Positions 1 through 12,682 of a DNA stretch of 64,000 bases are shown piece by piece; the first letter of the stretch is position 1, and each line of letters begins with the position of its first letter. Origin of the DNA: Sesamum alatum. Its lineage: Eukaryota > Streptophyta > Magnoliopsida > Lamiales > Pedaliaceae. The notes below the pieces were generated by a model. That model was not told the DNA's origin. It made no database searches and worked only from the letters and a program-made list of their open reading frames with translations. Location: the NCBI GenBank assembly GCA_034509735.1, contig JACGWO010000003.1:6820001-6884000 (forward strand). The letters are read 5' to 3'. The position numbers and the translations under genes are program-made.

Positions 1-1482
1 ATTGGACATTTTATCTCCAATTCTCTAAATATGAAGTTCATTTTTTGCTGGCAAAGGAGCTTAATCACTTATTCTTTATCTTCAGAATTTCTGTCCAAAA
101 AATTGAGTTTTCAGTTACACATTAGATACTTACCCAAAGCAATAGGTCCTTAGGAGATGCTACACTCCCAAGGTGTTGAATTCTCACTAGAAAGTAAATG
201 GATTGAGTTCTCGCAAGAGGCATTTGATGATTGAAAGATTTACATGACCTCCCAAATTAGCTGTTGACCAAATAGAAAAAAATAAACAAATATTAATGCG
301 ATGCACTTTGAGATTAGGCCACAAGCCTCCCTTAAATTGGACTTCAGCTACGTATAACAGAGTTTTCCTCAGTCGATTCGATGGGAAATTGCCTACTGAG
401 GATGGAAATGAATGGGGAATTGCATTGCTACACTTCTGCTGATAACGGGAAAGCACGGAATACTCTTTTTTTTATAGAGGTTGAGAGTTCTCTCTGTTAA
501 TTTACATGCTTCTGCAGCAACTGAATCAGAACTTCTCAACATCCATGCTAAAAGAGTAGGCCGTGAATTTGCTTGTTCCATGAAGCATTGAAGTGACTAA
601 GAATGGGAAAACAAGCCCAACAGCATATCCATGCAAAACACTAGCCAATAAGAGACAACTTTCTTTTCCATGTGAAAGGATAGGATCCTTTCATTCTTGT
701 GCCGTAACCACTGAAAATGATCCTATTGTGTAAATGTGGCTTATGCATTGGGTTGATGATCAGAAAAGATATACTTCTCAGATCGGTCTATAATTGGAGA
801 AGTATTAATGCGATTATCCCTCAGAACCTAGAGCATTTACTCCCCAGCCCAGTCTTTCTTCATAAGGATGATAGGGAAAAAAACTAACCTCAAACTCTTC
901 AATCAGTGCACAACATCTTGATTTGCCTTATACTATATGTTGGAACCATGAGCTGTGGCCAGAGGATTGAATCTATTGATATCCTTTGCTAACATGATTG
1001 TCATTGGTTGCTGTCTATTTTAATTGGTTAATCAGATGTATGAGTCACTCTCCAGTGAGATAGCAAGCTACATGACAGAAGCACAATGCTTTAGATTCTA
1101 TGACTAGTAGGTCAAACAACTGATGATGCTGAAAGAGAGTTACTCCTTCTTAAAGGACTGACTAGATGCTTTTCAAGTAAAGCTTATTGAATTAGTTTCT
1201 TATATAGCTTGTGATGGGTGCTACTCTGCATGTGTTTAGCTTTACATCCAACGACGGCGATCTGTAGTTCTTGACACTGTTATATGGAAATGAAGGATTA
1301 TGTCTATTGATGGGTCTGTACTATGGGCATGAACATTTTATTGTATTTCAAATAATTCAAATGATCAGAACTTTAATTGCCTTATCGTGCTGGGGTGGTG
1401 AGGCTTGAACATGTATTGTGAAGCTTTCTGTTATGTTATATTTTAATTTGACGGGGCTGACTATTTCTTTCCTTCCCATCAG
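1..1482 (+). other. Non-coding DNA upstream of the first visible AGD14 exon
   Basis: No exon can be recognised here in any frame. The first visible exon at 1483 starts in phase 0 in the middle of an ARF-GAP zinc finger and is preceded by a pyrimidine-rich tract ending in AG. This stretch is therefore most simply an intron of the AGD14-like gene, with the start codon and the first cysteine pair further upstream. The short open frames are AT-rich and show no domain. I see no transposon termini in it. Confidence 0.6.
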
Positions 1483-4400
1483 GGGCCTCAATATGTGTGC
1501 ACTAATTTCTCAACATTTGTTTGTACAACCTGCAGCGGGGTACAGTAAGTAATAATGAGCTTCAGTTCTGCATCTTTTGTTCTGTGACAACCTTCCAGAG
1601 GGTTAACAAGTGCTGAAAGCTTGTGAGTCCTTGTTCAGAGCAATGCTAACTTACTATGTTTAAAATTTACTTGCAGTCGAGAATTCACGCACAGAGTCAA
1701 GTCGGTATCTATGGCTAAATTTACTCCACAAGAAGTTAGTGCCCTTCAGGGAGGGGGGAATGCAGTAAGCAAGCAACTGTTCTCTTTCACTGATGATATC
1801 CTGTTTCTTATTTGTTTAAGCATACTTCAGTACAGTTCTCATGTTTGAATCATTTTTTGCCAATAGAGTGCTAGAGAAATTTATCTCAAGGAATGGGATC
1901 CTCAACGTAATTCACTCCCTGATGGCAGGTACACTAAAAGATGCCTTGTTATAATGTTCTGTGGTGGAAAATTGTTTTCTTTTCTATTTTTTTTTTCCGC
2001 TTGACAATTTTTTCTTTGTTTTCATAAATTATGCATTTTCTGATATGTGTTTTCCGACCAGCAATATAGAGAGACTACGTGATTTCATCAAGCATGTCTA
2101 TGTCGATAGAAGATATACTGGTGAGAGGAACTTGGAAAAGCCTCTGAGGGCGAAGATGGTACATATAGGGTCCCTTTACAGTAAACTTTTTGTGACTGCT
2201 TTGGAACATTTCTGTACATGCAAACTAATATCATCCTTGTTTAGTGATTGGAATTCTCCAAAAATTCTGGAACTTGCAGTCACAATATTTTTTCAATTGT
2301 ATTTGCCTGTTTGCAGGGAGAAACTGAAGGTTTCAATGGCAATAGGAGGATAGACACCTATCAGGGTGGTTCACGAAGTCCGCCTTATGAAGATACTTTT
2401 GAACGCCACCACAGTGATAGGCCTAGTCCTGGTGGAAGAAGTCCAGGATATGACCGGCAAAGTAATGATTATAAAAGAAGTCCTGCTCATGGTGAAGTAG
2501 TTAATGACTGGAGACGAGAGGATAGGTTTGGAAATGGGAGGAGGTCTGAAGATAGAACTTCTGATGGAGGCTCTAAGGTTGAAGGTAAATCACCTGATAG
2601 TCAAAGAGATTCTGACATGTCCAGCCCTCCTATTGTCCGCCCTGTTAGAGATATCTTAGGAGAGAATGTATCTCCCCTTCGAGTAATAGAACCTCCAAAA
2701 GCCACTGGTGGCAAGTTAACTGATGGTTCAGCACAGACACAGGTAAGGCTTCCTCTTTAAGACACGTTTTGTTATGCTTGCTTTTCTGTCAATTTTTTCT
2801 TTTGTATAATTTATAAGAAGTCTGCTTTTGATTCTGAAGGCTTAAATAGTTTTTCATGTTACATTTCTTCCTAGCTAAGAAAAGGTGAACTAGGTTCACA
2901 TAGTGATAAAAGAAGCAGAGCATCTCCATTTTGGTGATCACTTGTTTCTTGTCGCTTGCTGTGAGAGAGTGTTGTTTTTCTGAATGCAAAATAATTTCCT
3001 TTTACATGACTTAGTACTTCAAACATCATTGGATTACTTTCTTCAAGCTGGAGAGATCACCTTATTCAAATGATTTAATTATTAGTACATTGTTACAGTC
3101 TGCCCTTTTTATAGTAGTTATTTTACTTGAATAAGCATTTCTCTCAACTTTATCTACTTACTCTCACCATTGAATGTAAGTGGTAGAATGTTCCTTTTGC
3201 AGAGAACGGCATCCTCAAGCAGCTTGGCCTCATCTGATGCAAATCCAACTGAGATCAAAGTGGAGGCTTCATTTATTGATTTCGATTCTGTTCCTGAACC
3301 TCTAATAACAGTGACTGTCCCACAAACCCAACAAGTGGCCCCAGATGCATCTTCCGTGCAACTGACAGCATCTAGTGATAATGACTGGGCAAATTTTGAT
3401 TCGGTACCTGAGGTGAAAGCATATACTGCACCCTCGAACTCTTTGGAATCTGTACTTTCTGAGCTATCAATTCCAGCACCCACATCTGGTGCCTCTGCTC
3501 CTGTGGGCCATGTATCATCTCTCCAATCTAGTGGCTCACAAGGCTCATCTTTTGGGTCATCCTTTGGAAGTGCTGGTCTGTCATCAGTGCTTCCCCATGG
3601 TGGCGCTCCTGCGGCATCCCTTGGACCAGGGCCACAACAGTTGGTCAATGTTGAAGATAGCCTGCTTGCAAATGATCTTGCTAGAGGACAATGGACTACC
3701 ATGAATCCTCAAACTCATTCTGTTCTCCCTGGTGGTATTGTCCAGCCAGTTTCCCAACTAGTTACCCCTGTAGTTGGTGGATCTTCAAGCAACGAGGTAT
3801 GCCATGTGAATATTTAATGTTCTTTCTTTGATATTTGATTTTCGTCAGGATGTAATTGCCCTGGATGTTTAACAGCCATGGAATCCACTTGCGCCAAATG
3901 CCCATGGGCCACCTGGAGCATCTGTTGCCCGAGTGGGTCACTCTGAAACAGCTCCTGCCGTGGGAACCTCGTTTGGATTCCGGACAGAATCATCAGAAGC
4001 GAAATCTAGTGGGAGAAAAGCACTGCCGGAGGATTTATTTACAGTGAATTACTCTTATACTCCGTCTCCAGTTTCAGGCTGGTATCCTGGTTCCGCATAT
4101 GTTGCTGGGGCCCCTATGCAGTATAACATGCCAATGGTAATCTTGGGCAGTACATTGCTTGGAATTTAATTCATTTTCTCTTTAAATCTCTGATCGAGTG
4201 AATTGCATTTGACCTCATTAAGAATTTTCTGGAGAGTAAACAGTCGTTTGGATTAATAATTGGTTGACTAGGCCATGGTCAATGTAAAACATAATCATGC
4301 TCTAAAAACAATCAGTCATTGATTTAGATGTGCATCGACATAAATGCCATTCTACACATATTCACATTTATCTCTCTACAATACTTTTTTATTTGTTTAT

Positions 4401-7400
4401 TTCTCAGAAAGAACCCAACAACCAACAAACAATACCTACAGCTCTGATGCTTAAAGTTAAGAGGTAGTGGGTGAGAGGGAATGCTATCCATGGGTTAATT
4501 TGCCTCCCAGTTTAAATACCAAACCTTTCCCCCTCCGTTTTGAGCAGTCCTTCTCTGATGCTAGCTAGCTGCTTGAAATGTGAGAATTGATTTAGAACAA
4601 AAGTTGGGCTGTCCTTGTAACTATTAATGAGGTTCCAGCCCTCACTTTGTGAAATGGACTATGGTGGCTGTGGTGGCAATAGATGAACGTTCTAGTAGTG
4701 AAGACATTACTAACTCGTGTTATACCAGATAAAGTAAACACGTTGTTGCTATTTATGGTGTTGAAGTGTAGAAACACCATTTATAGGATTAAATACCTAT
4801 AAAATGATATAATACTTGTAGAGATGGGGTCTGGGACTCTCCTAATTAATGAGTTTGAATTTCCTCTTTTTAGAAGCTAGTACTTTGTACCTGCTAATAC
4901 TTCTGTCCCTAGATCAGTGTTTATCCCTTTGGCATGTTAGCTCTTTTAATATTTGACAGGGAGTAAGTGCAATCCACCTATTTTAACCTTGTCGATGATG
5001 TTGTTAAGTTTCCAATAATATTTGGTTTTTCCAACTGCAGGCTGTACCTAATTTCCAGCCAGTGTCAAGATCGACAAATCCTTTTGATGTTGGCAATGAA
5101 CCTTCTCCTGTTCAAGCATCAACAGTATGTTCACTTCTCAACTTAGATTAATTTACTTTTTAATCAATCATTATTCATTTTTATTTTGAACCTTGTTAAG
5201 ATGTTTGATGGCTAAAATATATTAGCTGGTCTCAGATTTGGTTTTTGTCAATATATTTTGTCAGCTAATAACTTGGATAACGTGATTGAAGTTGTACTTA
5301 TGACATAAGACCTGAACAAAAGCACAACTTTTATACTGCAAGAAAGAATGCTGAACATGCATCACTCTATTGAAAGATACCTACATATAAAACATGCCAA
5401 GAGATTGTTATTCACCATTGGGATTTATCTTATTAAAGAGAAAAATATAAATGGTTCCTTTCTCCTAGTTATTCTTATTTGTGTTTTTTCTATTTTGCCA
5501 TCTTTTTTTTGTCCTTCCAAATGAGATGCAATTTTATTTACAGATTATAAATCCAATTGGCTGTCAACTTTTATTGCTTTATTGAAGTGTTTAAAAGTAC
5601 TAGTTTTGGGCAAACTTTTCTGAATCATTTGCTACACTATTTATTTCTGATGGATGATGTGGTAGTGCATAAATGACACCACATTGACTCCTTATGTTAT
5701 CTTTGTTTTTGGTGAAGATATAGAATATCTAGTTGGGGTCCGCCCAGGAGGTTGACATTTTTAACTGTATTTTTTAACTCCCTTTGCCCTACCAAAGTGA
5801 AGGGTGTAGACTGCAATATATGCAGCCATTGCATCTGCTAATTCTGGCATAGATATTTGACTTTCATAGATAAAATGACTCGAGGAAACAAATGGGTCTT
5901 TATTACTTATGATTTTGTAACTCTGCCATCTTTATTACTTAAGATGACAGAGTTATATGGAAGTATATTTGTACTTTATGCATCGACTAGTAGATTTAAA
6001 ATCCGATATCCTGTTAGTGTTAAATGTTTGAAAAAATATGCTAGCTTTTATATCTGAAAAACTTTAAAAGTAAAATCTGAACATGACCCAGGAATACCTT
6101 TCATATTTTTATAAAGTAAATTGTACTTCAGAAATTCAGACCTAGAGTGATAGATATATCAATCTGCTGATCTAGTTTGAATTACAAGGAACATATAATT
6201 TGAATCTCCATTTAAAAAAGAAAATCACATATTGATTGAAGTAAAGAATGAACTTTTAGTAACCACCTAATTGGTTTCTTTCCATATATTAATTAACATA
6301 TCGAAATAAGAAGTTCCATTTTCTTTATCATTAAATTTAAACAAGAGGAAATAAAAGACTTTAAATGGAGAAATGCCTAATTTGTGTAACGAACAAGTGT
6401 AGTTGGACAAATGAAAATAGAAACTTAACATCATTTGTAGTACTAGCAGCTCCTTTTTATTTATCTGAAGGGAAAACAATTTTTCTTTTTCGAATTTTAT
6501 TATTGTCTGTGTGCAAACGTCTAAAATTCAGCTTGTAAAAGTTTCGGTCACAAAGTTAGATCTTCTGGGACTATGATTAGTAGGATGTGTGCAGGCAATA
6601 ATGATTTTATTGGTAAAGGAAGACAGACTTCAGATTACACTATCAGACTTTCTTTATCAGCCTTATGGGATCTTATTTGTGTAAAACTAAATTCAGTTAT
6701 CCCCTTCTTGATTTAGCATTGGGAGAGAAAAATCAATAATTTTTATTTTTTTCAATTCTACTTTCCAACAAAATAATCTGCAGTTCAAGAAGTTATTTTG
6801 CTGTAGTTGAAATCATGAATAAGAACTGTAAATGATAAAGTAAATGAATCTTATCACCATACCTTTCTTTGGTATTTTCTTTAGAACGAAAGAAAGAAAA
6901 ACGTTTCTAGAAACACCCTGGTTCATGACTAAGCTGGCTTAATTGGAAACAAACATAAGGAATCAAGGGAGGGATCACTTGTAAGATTTCTCTACTCATG
7001 AAAGGTTTTTTTGCCCAGATCTGTGTTTGTTTGCGAAAAGCTTTTCAAAATGTATCTCAAACACGTTTCACTATAAAGAGACATATAACACCAACTATAA
7101 TCATTGCATTTTCTTTCTTACCTAGTACCTTTTACACGTAACATCAACTAAATCTTGCACTGTTATCTCCCACTCAGCCACATACTCAAAAAATAAATCC
7201 CATTTCAATCAAAACCATTTCATCTTATATTTTCTCATTTTAAGATGAGATGAAATCTCAAGCAATCCCTCCTTAAATGTAGATAGCTGCTGGTTCAGGT
7301 CTCGACATTTTTTTTCCCTATTTCTACCTAAATTTGATCAATGTGAATCAATGATACTTTTGTAAAAGATTGCTGAGTTAGGAATGTGATAACTGTGATT

Positions 7401-9342
7401 AGTCCTCTGAAAAGATTAGCATTTCCATCGACTAAGAACTCATTTGGTTGTAATCATGGGATTTGAAATGATATTATTGAGAATGATGGTGCTTGCTAGA
7501 AAACAAGTCAATACAACTATTGCAATATTATATTTGGTAACTAATTTCATGTGTTAGATATCCCACTATGTAAAGTATGTGGGTGTTTGGCAGGCCATAT
7601 CATATGGGTACGATTTGTTTAAATAGACAATGATACCTATTACTTTGTGTAAAATGACCAGATTGGCTTGGCACATTTAATTGTAGATGGGCGGTGAATT
7701 AGTCTTGTCTTCTCTTCTTTTGTAATGGGTTCATATACTGCATGGTATATCTTAGCAGGCCTGTTAATTAATCCAAGACCTACATGGATTATATTACAGC
7801 CCGTGGTTTTTCACCGACTTTGGCTTTCACCCTACTCAAATTTGGTGACTGTTATAGTGACTTACTGTACATGAGATTCTGAGAATGTCACAGCTACCTA
7901 CCGGTTGAGTTTGACCCTACTCAAATTTAGTGAGTATAGTGCGTCCCCAAGAATGAATCTTGTTCAATTAGGACCCTTATGCTCGAATTTGAATCCATTA
8001 CTTAAGTACATGCACAATGAAGTAACAAGACACTTCTTTTTTGGTTTCCCTTCATTCTGCTAGCTTATACAATATGGAATATAGTTGATTCAGGCAATAC
8101 TGGGATAAGAAAAGAGAAGAATTGGTTCCTAGACTAATGCAATTTCCTGCAAGATAATTTTGGCAAAAATATGTCTCTAGATTTTAACTATAAGTTATTT
8201 GTCAATTCTAGTCCAAAAGTATTTTAAGGAAGTTATATTTGTCGATGTTTTCTTAAATTAGCTTGAGAGTATTATCCGAAGTATTTTTGTGTTATGGAGT
8301 CACATCCGGAGTTATAAGTCGAGTCTTGTTACAATTATATTGTGATTCCTTACAAATCCATTTCCTAGTTGATACATTGAGGCCTTCAAATAGGCATATA
8401 TATCTTGAAGATTTGAATAGAGATTAATTAACAAAGTTTTCAACTTACCATTGAAGCTTTCTTTACTTGTGATTCTGTCATGCAATCCAACCTTGGTGTG
8501 ACACATGAGGCATCCTAGGACTGGTTCATGAATTTCTTGATTGTTTTTGATCGCTTGATTTCTGCTAGGTTACTGTACTGTCAGCACTGTCTTTGTGCTT
8601 GTAGAAATACAGGCTTTCAATATATGTTTGGTGAAAGATCATTTTTCCTTGCTTCTTCTGTCCAATATATGCCACAACACGTGAAAGACTATGTTAACTG
8701 TAGTAAGTCTTGAAATGTGACAAGATGTTGTGTAGCTTGATCTTGTTTTGTGCTTAATTTAAGTTAACCTCTCATTGTGATGTAGTTTCCTTCACTTGCA
8801 TCGTTGGGAGGTGCATTACCCCAAACTGCAACTCCATCTGGGCCACTGCGTACTTCGAGCCTTGGAGGCCTTCCACCTCATCCTCCGTCAATGCTTGCTC
8901 AAGGACCATCTTATGCATCTGCAATTCCTCCAAGTAAACAATCGTATTAATTTCTTTTAGTTCGTTGGAGCAGTATAGTCGTAACACTTACATTTCTCAA
9001 AATATCTCCATTCACTAAATCAGGTTCGGTTATTGGACAAGAAATAGCTGGCAGCATAGCACCGAGGTAATAGTTTTATCTTGAAGTCCGCTAGTAATCA
9101 TCTTCATTTATTCTGGTCTGAGTCGGACCAATATATAACTCGTCTCTGATTGAACGTACCGATATACCGTCACGCAAAATTGAAAATTTTTGAACTCTTG
9201 TAGGGCACAAGGACTATCCGGCTTCAGCGTTCAGGACCCTGCTTTTGCACCTCTAAACCCAAATTCCCAACTGGGTGGATTACATCCAGCTCACTCTGCT
9301 TCAAGTAACTTCAGTTCTTTAGGTGGAAACCCATTTGGCTAA
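1483..9342 (+). CDS. AGD14-type ARF GTPase-activating protein, 5'-partial, 11 visible exons
   Basis: This gene should encode a GTPase-activating protein for ARF small GTPases, acting in vesicle traffic at Golgi or endosomal membranes. Visible exons are 1483-1544, 1677-1764, 1867-1928, 2062-2158, 2317-2742, 3203-3796, 3876-4136, 5041-5124, 8786-8933, 9024-9066 and 9204-9342. All introns are GT-AG and phases agree, giving 667 residues to the TAA. Exons 1-4 encode the second half of the ArfGAP domain: FVCTTCSGVHREFTHRVKSV carries the second Cys pair and the arginine after HREF/THR, followed by KFTPQEVSALQGGGN and the EIYLKEWD helix. The first CxxC is in a missing upstream exon. The C-terminal 560 residues are Ser/Gly/Pro/Asn-rich with DFDSVPEP and NFDSVPE repeats and two NPF motifs (TNPFDVG and the terminal GGNPFG), which in this family can bind EH-domain proteins. 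Length and layout fit Arabidopsis AGD14 (about 650 residues) rather than the short AGD15. No frameshift is seen, so it is likely functional. Confidence 0.93.
5125..8785 (+). other. 3.66 kb intron of the AGD14-like gene
   Basis: This long AT-rich intron lies between the 28-codon exon ending ...QAST and the exon starting FPSLASLGG. It begins GTATGT and ends TGTAG. Open frames inside are short and show no homology I recognise. I see no LTR, terminal inverted repeats or poly(A) tail that would explain its size. Confidence 0.85.
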
Positions 9343-9660
9343 GAAACTGAACCCGTTCGGTGTGAGCATCATCTAGTTGCTTCCTTTCAACTCATTATAG
9401 ATGATATTGTAATGGCTACTGAGAATGAAGTGTGCTGCATTTGGAATTGGACAATGATTCATTTTTCCTTGGTGTACTTCAGAAAGAAGCTACAGTAGTG
9501 GAGCTTGATTCAGGCTATGTAGTTAAATTGAGCTCATTCATTGTCCATCTGAACTATATAGCTTGTGAAGCTGGCGACTGTAGCATGTTTTACTGCTGAC
9601 GCGGTTTTTGCCGTTTGCTTTCCAAACTTCTGTATTATATGTTAGTTTTCTGGTTTGATA
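9343..9660 (+). other. Probable 3' untranslated region of the AGD14-like gene
   Basis: AT-rich sequence follows the TAA codon. A T-rich stretch near 9630-9660 is a plausible cleavage region. The exact poly(A) site cannot be set from sequence alone. Confidence 0.5.
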
Positions 9661-10186
9661 TTGTGATGAGATGATATTTGTAGTTTTAGAAAAAAATCAG
9701 CTTGTAGAGTAAAGTTTATACTACTATCGCGTTGAATTTGGTCATATTTATATTGATATCTGTATTTCTTTTCCTGAATAAATTGATTTACCAACAAATC
9801 TTGTGAGATTGTGTAATACTCGGTGCATCTTTTCAGTTTGAAAAAATACAGTAAACCTCCTCTCCATGTTCTTAGATTGGAAATTGGATCGGAAAGAACA
9901 AAAGCACCACCATATTCGGAAAGTGGCCCATGATGATAACATTTAAGAAACACAAAGAAGTGTAAAATGTTAAATGTAAAAAAATATTTTTTATTTGAAA
10001 ATTTCGGCTTATTTCTTTCCCTCCCCTGATCTGCGTTTTCTTTAAATACTAGTGGAGAAGGCACAATTTATGTGTAAATATAGTTCTTCAATATTTATAT
10101 AATTTCTAACAAAAAAATTTAATATTTTTTTTAATATTGAATTTGAACAATGAAAATAGTAATCACGCATGAAAATGGAGGTTGTA
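9661..10186. other. AT-rich intergenic DNA
   Basis: A minus-strand frame at 9642-10064 is open but composed of AT-rich low-complexity sequence with no recognisable domain. Nothing else is supported here. Confidence 0.5.
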
Positions 10187-11476
10187 CACATATTTAGGCT
10201 AATTTATGCCCCAGTGTTTTGAAAACTCGGCTAAAAATTCCCCTGTGTTTTGAGAATAGGCAAAAATTCCTGTGTTTTATAAATGTCGGCAAAAAACACC
10301 CATTCCGTCATGAATTAACGGAAGGTGTACTAAACGTGCGTGTGGGGTGATTTCTAATCCTTTTTTTGAGCTTTTCTTTTTTTAATGCAATTTGACAAAA
10401 ATACCCTTATGGGGTCTATATGTTTGACTAAGTGCATTTTGACTTGTTTTAAGTGCTTTTTCTTCTTTTACATTTTCATCTATGTAAAAAGTTAAATATT
10501 TTTTAAAATATGTTTACTTAAAAATATAAAAAATATAAATTTTTTGAAATTTTATAATTTAAATTGAAATATCAAATTAATATCATAATACAAAGATTAA
10601 TATAGTAAATTTACTTTTTAGATTTAAATATCTTAACAAATATAAATGTTAATGAATTATAAAAATTATATATTATTAATTTTAAATCATTATTTAGTTA
10701 AAAATATTTAAATAAATTATCTTTCTTTACTACAAATAATACTAAAAATCATTAAGTATTAAAACTAAAATCTAACACTTTTTTTAATTATTTTAAATTT
10801 TAATATATTTAAATGAATTATTTAAAATTTATTAATTTAAATTTTTAATTAATTTAAATTAAAAAATTGAAACTAAAAAAAATTTAAAAAAAAAAAGAAA
10901 GAAAGGGGACCCTGGGCGACGACCGTCGCCGTCACCGTCGCCCCCTTCTGTTCATCCGCCGTCGCTCAAAAAACCCTGGGCGACGTCCGCGGTCGCCCAG
11001 AGACGGCGTCGCCCCTGAATCTGGGCGACTCACCATCGTCCCCTTGGGCGGTAGAGGGTGGGAAGGGCGGTGGTGGGGCGGGTGGGAGGGGGTTTTGTTT
11101 TTGAATTTATTTTATTACATAATAATATTTATTCTTTATAATATATATTTTTAATTAATTAAATCTAACAATTGATTTTTTTTTTTGTAAATTTAAGATA
11201 TGACCGTCAAGATTAATTGATTAGATCTAACGGCTCAAATATAATTAATAAAGATCCAACGGTTATTAAAATAAAGAATAAAATATAATAAGTAAGGGCA
11301 TAACGGTTAATTTGTCAAAAAGTTAAAGCCGTTAGTTTTTTTAACGGAAAGGGGCGATTGAGCTGACTTTTACAATAAAACAGGGAGGATTTTCGCCTAT
11401 TTTCAAAATACAAAAGGATTTTTAGCTGACTTTTCAAAATATAGGATAATTTTATGCATTTTATCCCACATATTTA
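10187..11476. mobile_element. Non-autonomous MULE-like element with 10 bp target duplication
   Basis: The direct repeat CACATATTTA lies at 10187-10196 and 11467-11476, flanking 10197-11466. The two ends form an imperfect terminal inverted repeat of about 100 bp: both read inward through TTTTGAAAA, then GCTAAAAAT, then a TTTTGAGAATAGG or TTTTGAAAATAGG block, then a GTCGGC or GTCAGC block. Target duplications of 9-10 bp and long imperfect TIRs are the hallmark of Mutator-like elements. The interior has no transposase. It is extremely AT-rich (10480-10890) and then abruptly CpG-rich (10905-11095), which could be a captured fragment. Termini begin GGCTAATT on the left and, read inward, GGGATAAA on the right. 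Confidence 0.85.
10905..11095. repeat. CpG-rich GTCGCCC/GGGCGAC hairpin block inside the MULE
   Basis: A sharply bounded GC-rich island lies in an otherwise AT-rich element. The motif GGGCGAC and its complement GTCGCCC recur in both orientations. One pair forms a perfect 9 bp stem, CTGGGCGAC at 10976-10984 and GTCGCCCAG at 10992-11000, with a 7 nt loop. A second 7 bp pair is at 11008-11014 and 11023-11029. It may be a captured gene piece, but no protein can be named. Confidence 0.7.
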
Positions 11477-11652
11477 CTATGGGACTTACTGCAATTTGAG
11501 TTAGGACGGCTTGCTTGGGAGGATGAACTAATAGCTCCTTTTTGAATAACATGGATGAAGTAATAGCTCTAGCTTATAAACATACAATTTTCGCTAAAAG
11601 GTTATTAACCTTACTGAAAAAGTATATGATAACATGGATGCAGGAAAAAAAA

Positions 11653-11928
11653 GGGATAATTACATTTATACACCCTGATCTATAGTTTATTTATACAAAC
11701 TACTCCTGTCTTTTGCATAATTATAGAAACCACCCTTATAGCAAAAAAATAAGGTAGTTTGTGTAATAATATCGCTATTTTTGAGGGGTGTAAGTGTAAT
11801 TTTCTAAAAAATAGGGGTGGTTTGTGTAAATGATGCTTACATTTCTAGTGGGTGTATGTGTAATTATTCAAAATGTAGGGGTGTTTCATGTAACAGACCA
11901 TAAGCTAGGAGTGTAAATGTAATGATCC
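11653..11928. mobile_element. Small MULE-type MITE (about 276 bp)
   Basis: The left end GGGATAATTACATTTA and the inward-read right end TGGATCATTACATTTA start an imperfect inverted repeat of roughly 85 bp per arm. This leaves almost no unique interior. Both sides are A-tracts, so the target duplication (A8-9) cannot be told from simple sequence. No coding capacity. Confidence 0.75.
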
Positions 11929-12044
11929 AAAAAAAAAAAAATGCTCGAATCCAATTGGAACGTTTCCAAATTTCGGAGTTTCAACAAAATTCAATAGAGA
12001 GCACTTGCAAGTTAACAATTCCACGATTAAATCATACTAGAGTG

Positions 12045-12275
12045 TTTTTTTTTTTTTGGACAAATTAGCGATGATATTATATTGAAAACAACCAACAACC
12101 AAAATACAGTGTTCAACTTGTTACAAGTCCACTAACAAAACACAAACCCAATAGAACATAAAAGAAAACATCACAAGTAAAGAACACAACCAACACAAAC
12201 TGACCAAACTACTACAAAGCAGAAAACAAAACATAAAAATAAGATACTGCCAACTTCCCCTCAGACTTGCACTCT
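12045..12275 (-). mobile_element. LINE 3' UTR and poly(A) tail
   Basis: On the minus strand this reads a T/G-rich 3' UTR ending in TTCAATATAATATCATCGC..., then TTTGTCC and 13 A residues (12045-12057 as T on the + strand). This is the usual end of plant L1-type LINEs. The right boundary with organelle-like DNA is approximate. The RNase H domain that often follows zf-RVT in plant LINEs is not present between here and the coding part at 15405. Confidence 0.7.
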
Positions 12276-12559
12276 GAACTAGTTCTACCCGTAATAAGAA
12301 TGCTAACAGGTCTCTTTCCTGCTAGCATATTTTATTCCAAGGGCAAAGGCGAGCCATCCATTTGGAGTGCCTTTGCCTCTTAGAAACTCCATTAGAAAAC
12401 AGGGGGCTTAGCCGATGGTCTAAGAAGAAACTGGAATCTTCTCGGATGCTTTCTCGCTGCCTTTTAGGGGGAAGACTGGCAAATGATGGAATTTCGGGTG
12501 TCGATCCTTGACTATAGAGGTCTTTGGTCGGCTAAGACGTAAGGACGAAAGAAGAATCT

Positions 12560-12682
12560 TTTGAAGAAGGTCAAAATGTAATATGTGTTTATGTAGCTAT
12601 TGGGCAAAAAACATCTTCTGTGGCTCAGGTAGTAACTACTTTACAGGAAAGGGGGGCGATGGAATACACTATTGTGGTAGCC
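12560..12682 (+). pseudogene. Plastid atpA fragment (ATP synthase CF1 alpha)
   Basis: Translation gives [20 protein letters not shown] followed by [18 protein letters not shown], an almost unchanged stretch of the chloroplast ATP synthase alpha subunit, from the nucleotide-binding part of the protein. Homology stops abruptly at both sides: upstream is non-atpA DNA, and after VVA the plastid continuation (ETADSP...) is replaced by unrelated sequence. About 40 of roughly 500 codons remain, so it cannot encode a functional subunit. The chloroplast wording ([19 protein letters not shown]) separates it from mitochondrial atp1. Confidence 0.9.

Noticed and set aside
10480..10890. Possible matrix-attachment or replication-origin AT block
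   Set aside because: AT-richness alone is not evidence; it is interior to the MULE.
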